From: an uncultured Collinsella sp.
GTDB taxonomy: Bacteria; Actinomycetota; Coriobacteriia; Coriobacteriales; Coriobacteriaceae
Direction: 5' to 3'
Assembly (NCBI GenBank): GCA_900752275.1
Contig: CAADUS010000111.1
Location: 1-7,346, forward strand
Length of the DNA stretch: 7,346 nucleotides
The notes below the pieces were generated by a model. The model did no database searches. It was not told where the DNA came from and was given only the letters and a program-made list of their open reading frames with translations. Position 1 is the first letter of the stretch. Every line of letters starts with the position of its first letter. A program made the translations under genes and the position numbers. Shown in pieces: positions 7,201-7,346 of the stretch.

Positions 7201-7291
7201 CTTCGGCAGCCAAGCGTTCTTCTTCGCTGCACGCCGGCGTGATGCCAGTGTTCTGCAGCAGGTGGTTAATATAGTTCTGGGTGTTCGCCAT
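4202..7291 (-). CDS. M28-metallopeptidase-like membrane protein with a ~645-residue disordered insertion
   Basis: This is a 1029-residue protein counted from the chosen ATG at 7291, which has GGAG 5 bases upstream (7297-7300). An ATG at 7339 would add 16 residues, but only 7 bases upstream of it are visible. The N-terminus (about 1-50) resembles the opening of M28 aminopeptidases. Paired membrane segments lie at about 56-95 and 157-207. Between them is VVVVAHYDS with the M28 H-x-D motif (H138, D140). NKSSVAAML (223-231) aligns with the family's DDNASGVAAML. About 645 residues of low-complexity, acidic, Pro/Ala/Glu-rich sequence follow, with a charged helix at about 504-556 and a basic segment near 807-819. 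M28 similarity resumes at about 885-1029: IWFVATGASD, INLESIG (E924), a KTDAYAAL segment and LPHNV (H1008). The bridging Asp and the catalytic Glu appear replaced, so peptidase activity is doubtful. Charge distribution places the M28 parts in the cytoplasm. It is the first visible gene of a two-gene operon. Confidence 0.92.
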   Translation of the reverse strand: MANTQNYINHLLQNTGITPACSEEERLAAEDIAQIFRNHGFDPEVQEFNAPAPSRMAFAVTGILTFAGALLMGIGGGIGLVGTLLAIVGAVLYVLERTGRPVISRLGKTGVSQNVIAYHKASGPLASPRNRPVVVVAHYDSPRAELLAREPYAPYRALIAKLLPIATIAPAAIAILRILPLPGALKVLLWIVAILASLVALANAANIISNRFILPYTSGSVCNKSSVAAMLGVMDNVAPYQGENEFPDDIPFDTYFGEQKRRAEEMARAAAEYAAAQQQNDYGNTVEYEEPAYTEDEYGQPVAPEGEKDEAFDEQIDGFEGASADETLIGVIAPEPQVQDIPDEEPVADESAAESAEEPAAAEQTEPEPKLYRNAAGNIRFGSDAIRALGMLPESCTLDYEEGEEPTFEPAPQPDPVVAAQSDDANGIEAETDAEPTIDSAAGLDVMAPAPAPEELDNTEDDYDACPQRVSYESDTDFSAELPVTTPHADIASAFSSIGASASHFFKGAFEKGKKLVDDFEEKRAAAREAAEREAVAQQQAVEAERERAAQEFEQNDAEQPASVDVADATTSFEAPQPSSADGAGETTTFETQQPVDSTVSFDATMTFEKQGTAIAEPLSAPVEDEPTAPDTVEDQSPAEQVAADNSEKESEPVAPEAPQADESRPYSTQIFTMPAPSDPSATVANVAPSQAETVDALMAQISSQASPRPNMNVPDPASAPTPMPSASPLASVPDPSMPSMQQANVASRTSLFDLPDPSAQVNDPFATAQGPEPTSAPAVPPMPATSDVQPFETISAPAASAAKPQKRGLGGLFGRKKKNEQGSMSDWLGVEDDYDAKKSGRGIGSWDNFEDDDDGWKGGATSSDGASAEDMLAAVASMGDDELLGHDIWFVATGASDCDGAGMKAFLAAHRDKLRGVFFINLESIGAGRLSVVTVEGEQQLLKGDRRIMNLVNKVCKSFHVDCGAFEMPYAKTDAYAALEASRRALTIAGVDGPRLACAYTEDDLPHNVNPTNIATVSEVVTEVIRRS

Positions 7292-7296
7292 GTGCG

Positions 7297-7302
7297 CTCC
7301 AC
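7297..7302 (-). promoter_or_regulatory. Ribosome binding site selecting the start at 7291
   Basis: GTGGAG on the minus strand (core GGAG at 7297-7300) is 5 bases before the ATG at 7291. This favours the MANTQNYINHLL start over the in-frame ATGs at 7333 and 7339. It also matches where M28 N-terminal homology begins. Confidence 0.75.
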
Positions 7303-7346
7303 ATCCATAATCCGACAAATAGGCCCAATGCATGCACATTAGAACC
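7303..7346 (-). other. Partial upstream region of the M28-like gene
   Basis: These 44 bases before the ribosome binding site probably carry part of the operon's leader or promoter. AT-rich candidates for a -10 box (TATTTG, GATTAT on the minus strand) exist. None has a good -35 at 16-18 bp, so no promoter is called. The window ends here. Confidence 0.3.

Noticed and set aside
7292..7339. Longer N-terminus of the M28-like protein from the ATG at 7339
   Set aside because: The ATG at 7291 has GGAG at ideal spacing and coincides with the start of M28 similarity. The extra 16 residues look like a translated leader.

Overview
The window looks like a chromosomal segment of a GC-rich, Gram-positive, gut-type actinobacterium, most likely of the class Coriobacteriia (Collinsella-like). 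That placement is an inference. It rests on GC-rich codon use, a thioester/CnaB LPXTG surface protein, AAGGAG-type ribosome binding sites and a membrane protein with a very long acidic, Pro/Ala/Glu-rich linker. No marker gene is present to prove it. I see no mobile element, CRISPR array or integration site.

Layout: (1) Positions 1-54 are the 3' edge of an unidentified plus-strand gene. It is closed by a hairpin terminator (55-93) that works in both directions and also ends the minus-strand tRNA-Gly(CCC) gene at 97-171. The tRNA promoter is readable at 185-214. (2) Positions 215-468 are a noncoding leader with a few small inverted and direct repeats and a GC-rich hairpin just before the ribosome binding site. 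(3) Positions 469-3900 (+) encode an 1143-residue cell-wall-anchored adhesin: signal peptide, Cys/Gln thioester domain, six CnaB/SpaA-type domains with isopeptide-forming residues, a C-terminal stalk domain, and an LPATG sortase signal. (4) A perfect 15-bp hairpin at 3907-3944 separates this gene from a convergent minus-strand operon. (5) That operon (7291 down to 3962) encodes a 1029-residue M28-metallopeptidase-like membrane protein and, 21 bp downstream, a 72-residue single-pass membrane protein with an acidic tail.

The adhesin and the minus-strand pair are separate transcription units with no evident functional link. The adhesin probably binds host or neighbouring-cell amines covalently through its thioester and needs a sortase encoded elsewhere.

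The least ordinary item is the M28-like protein. Its fold is split by four membrane segments and by an insertion of about 645 residues. Two key active-site acids appear lost, which suggests a pseudo-enzyme or scaffold. The disordered insertion carries six Thr-x-x-Phe motifs that resemble substrate sites of actinobacterial Ser/Thr kinases.
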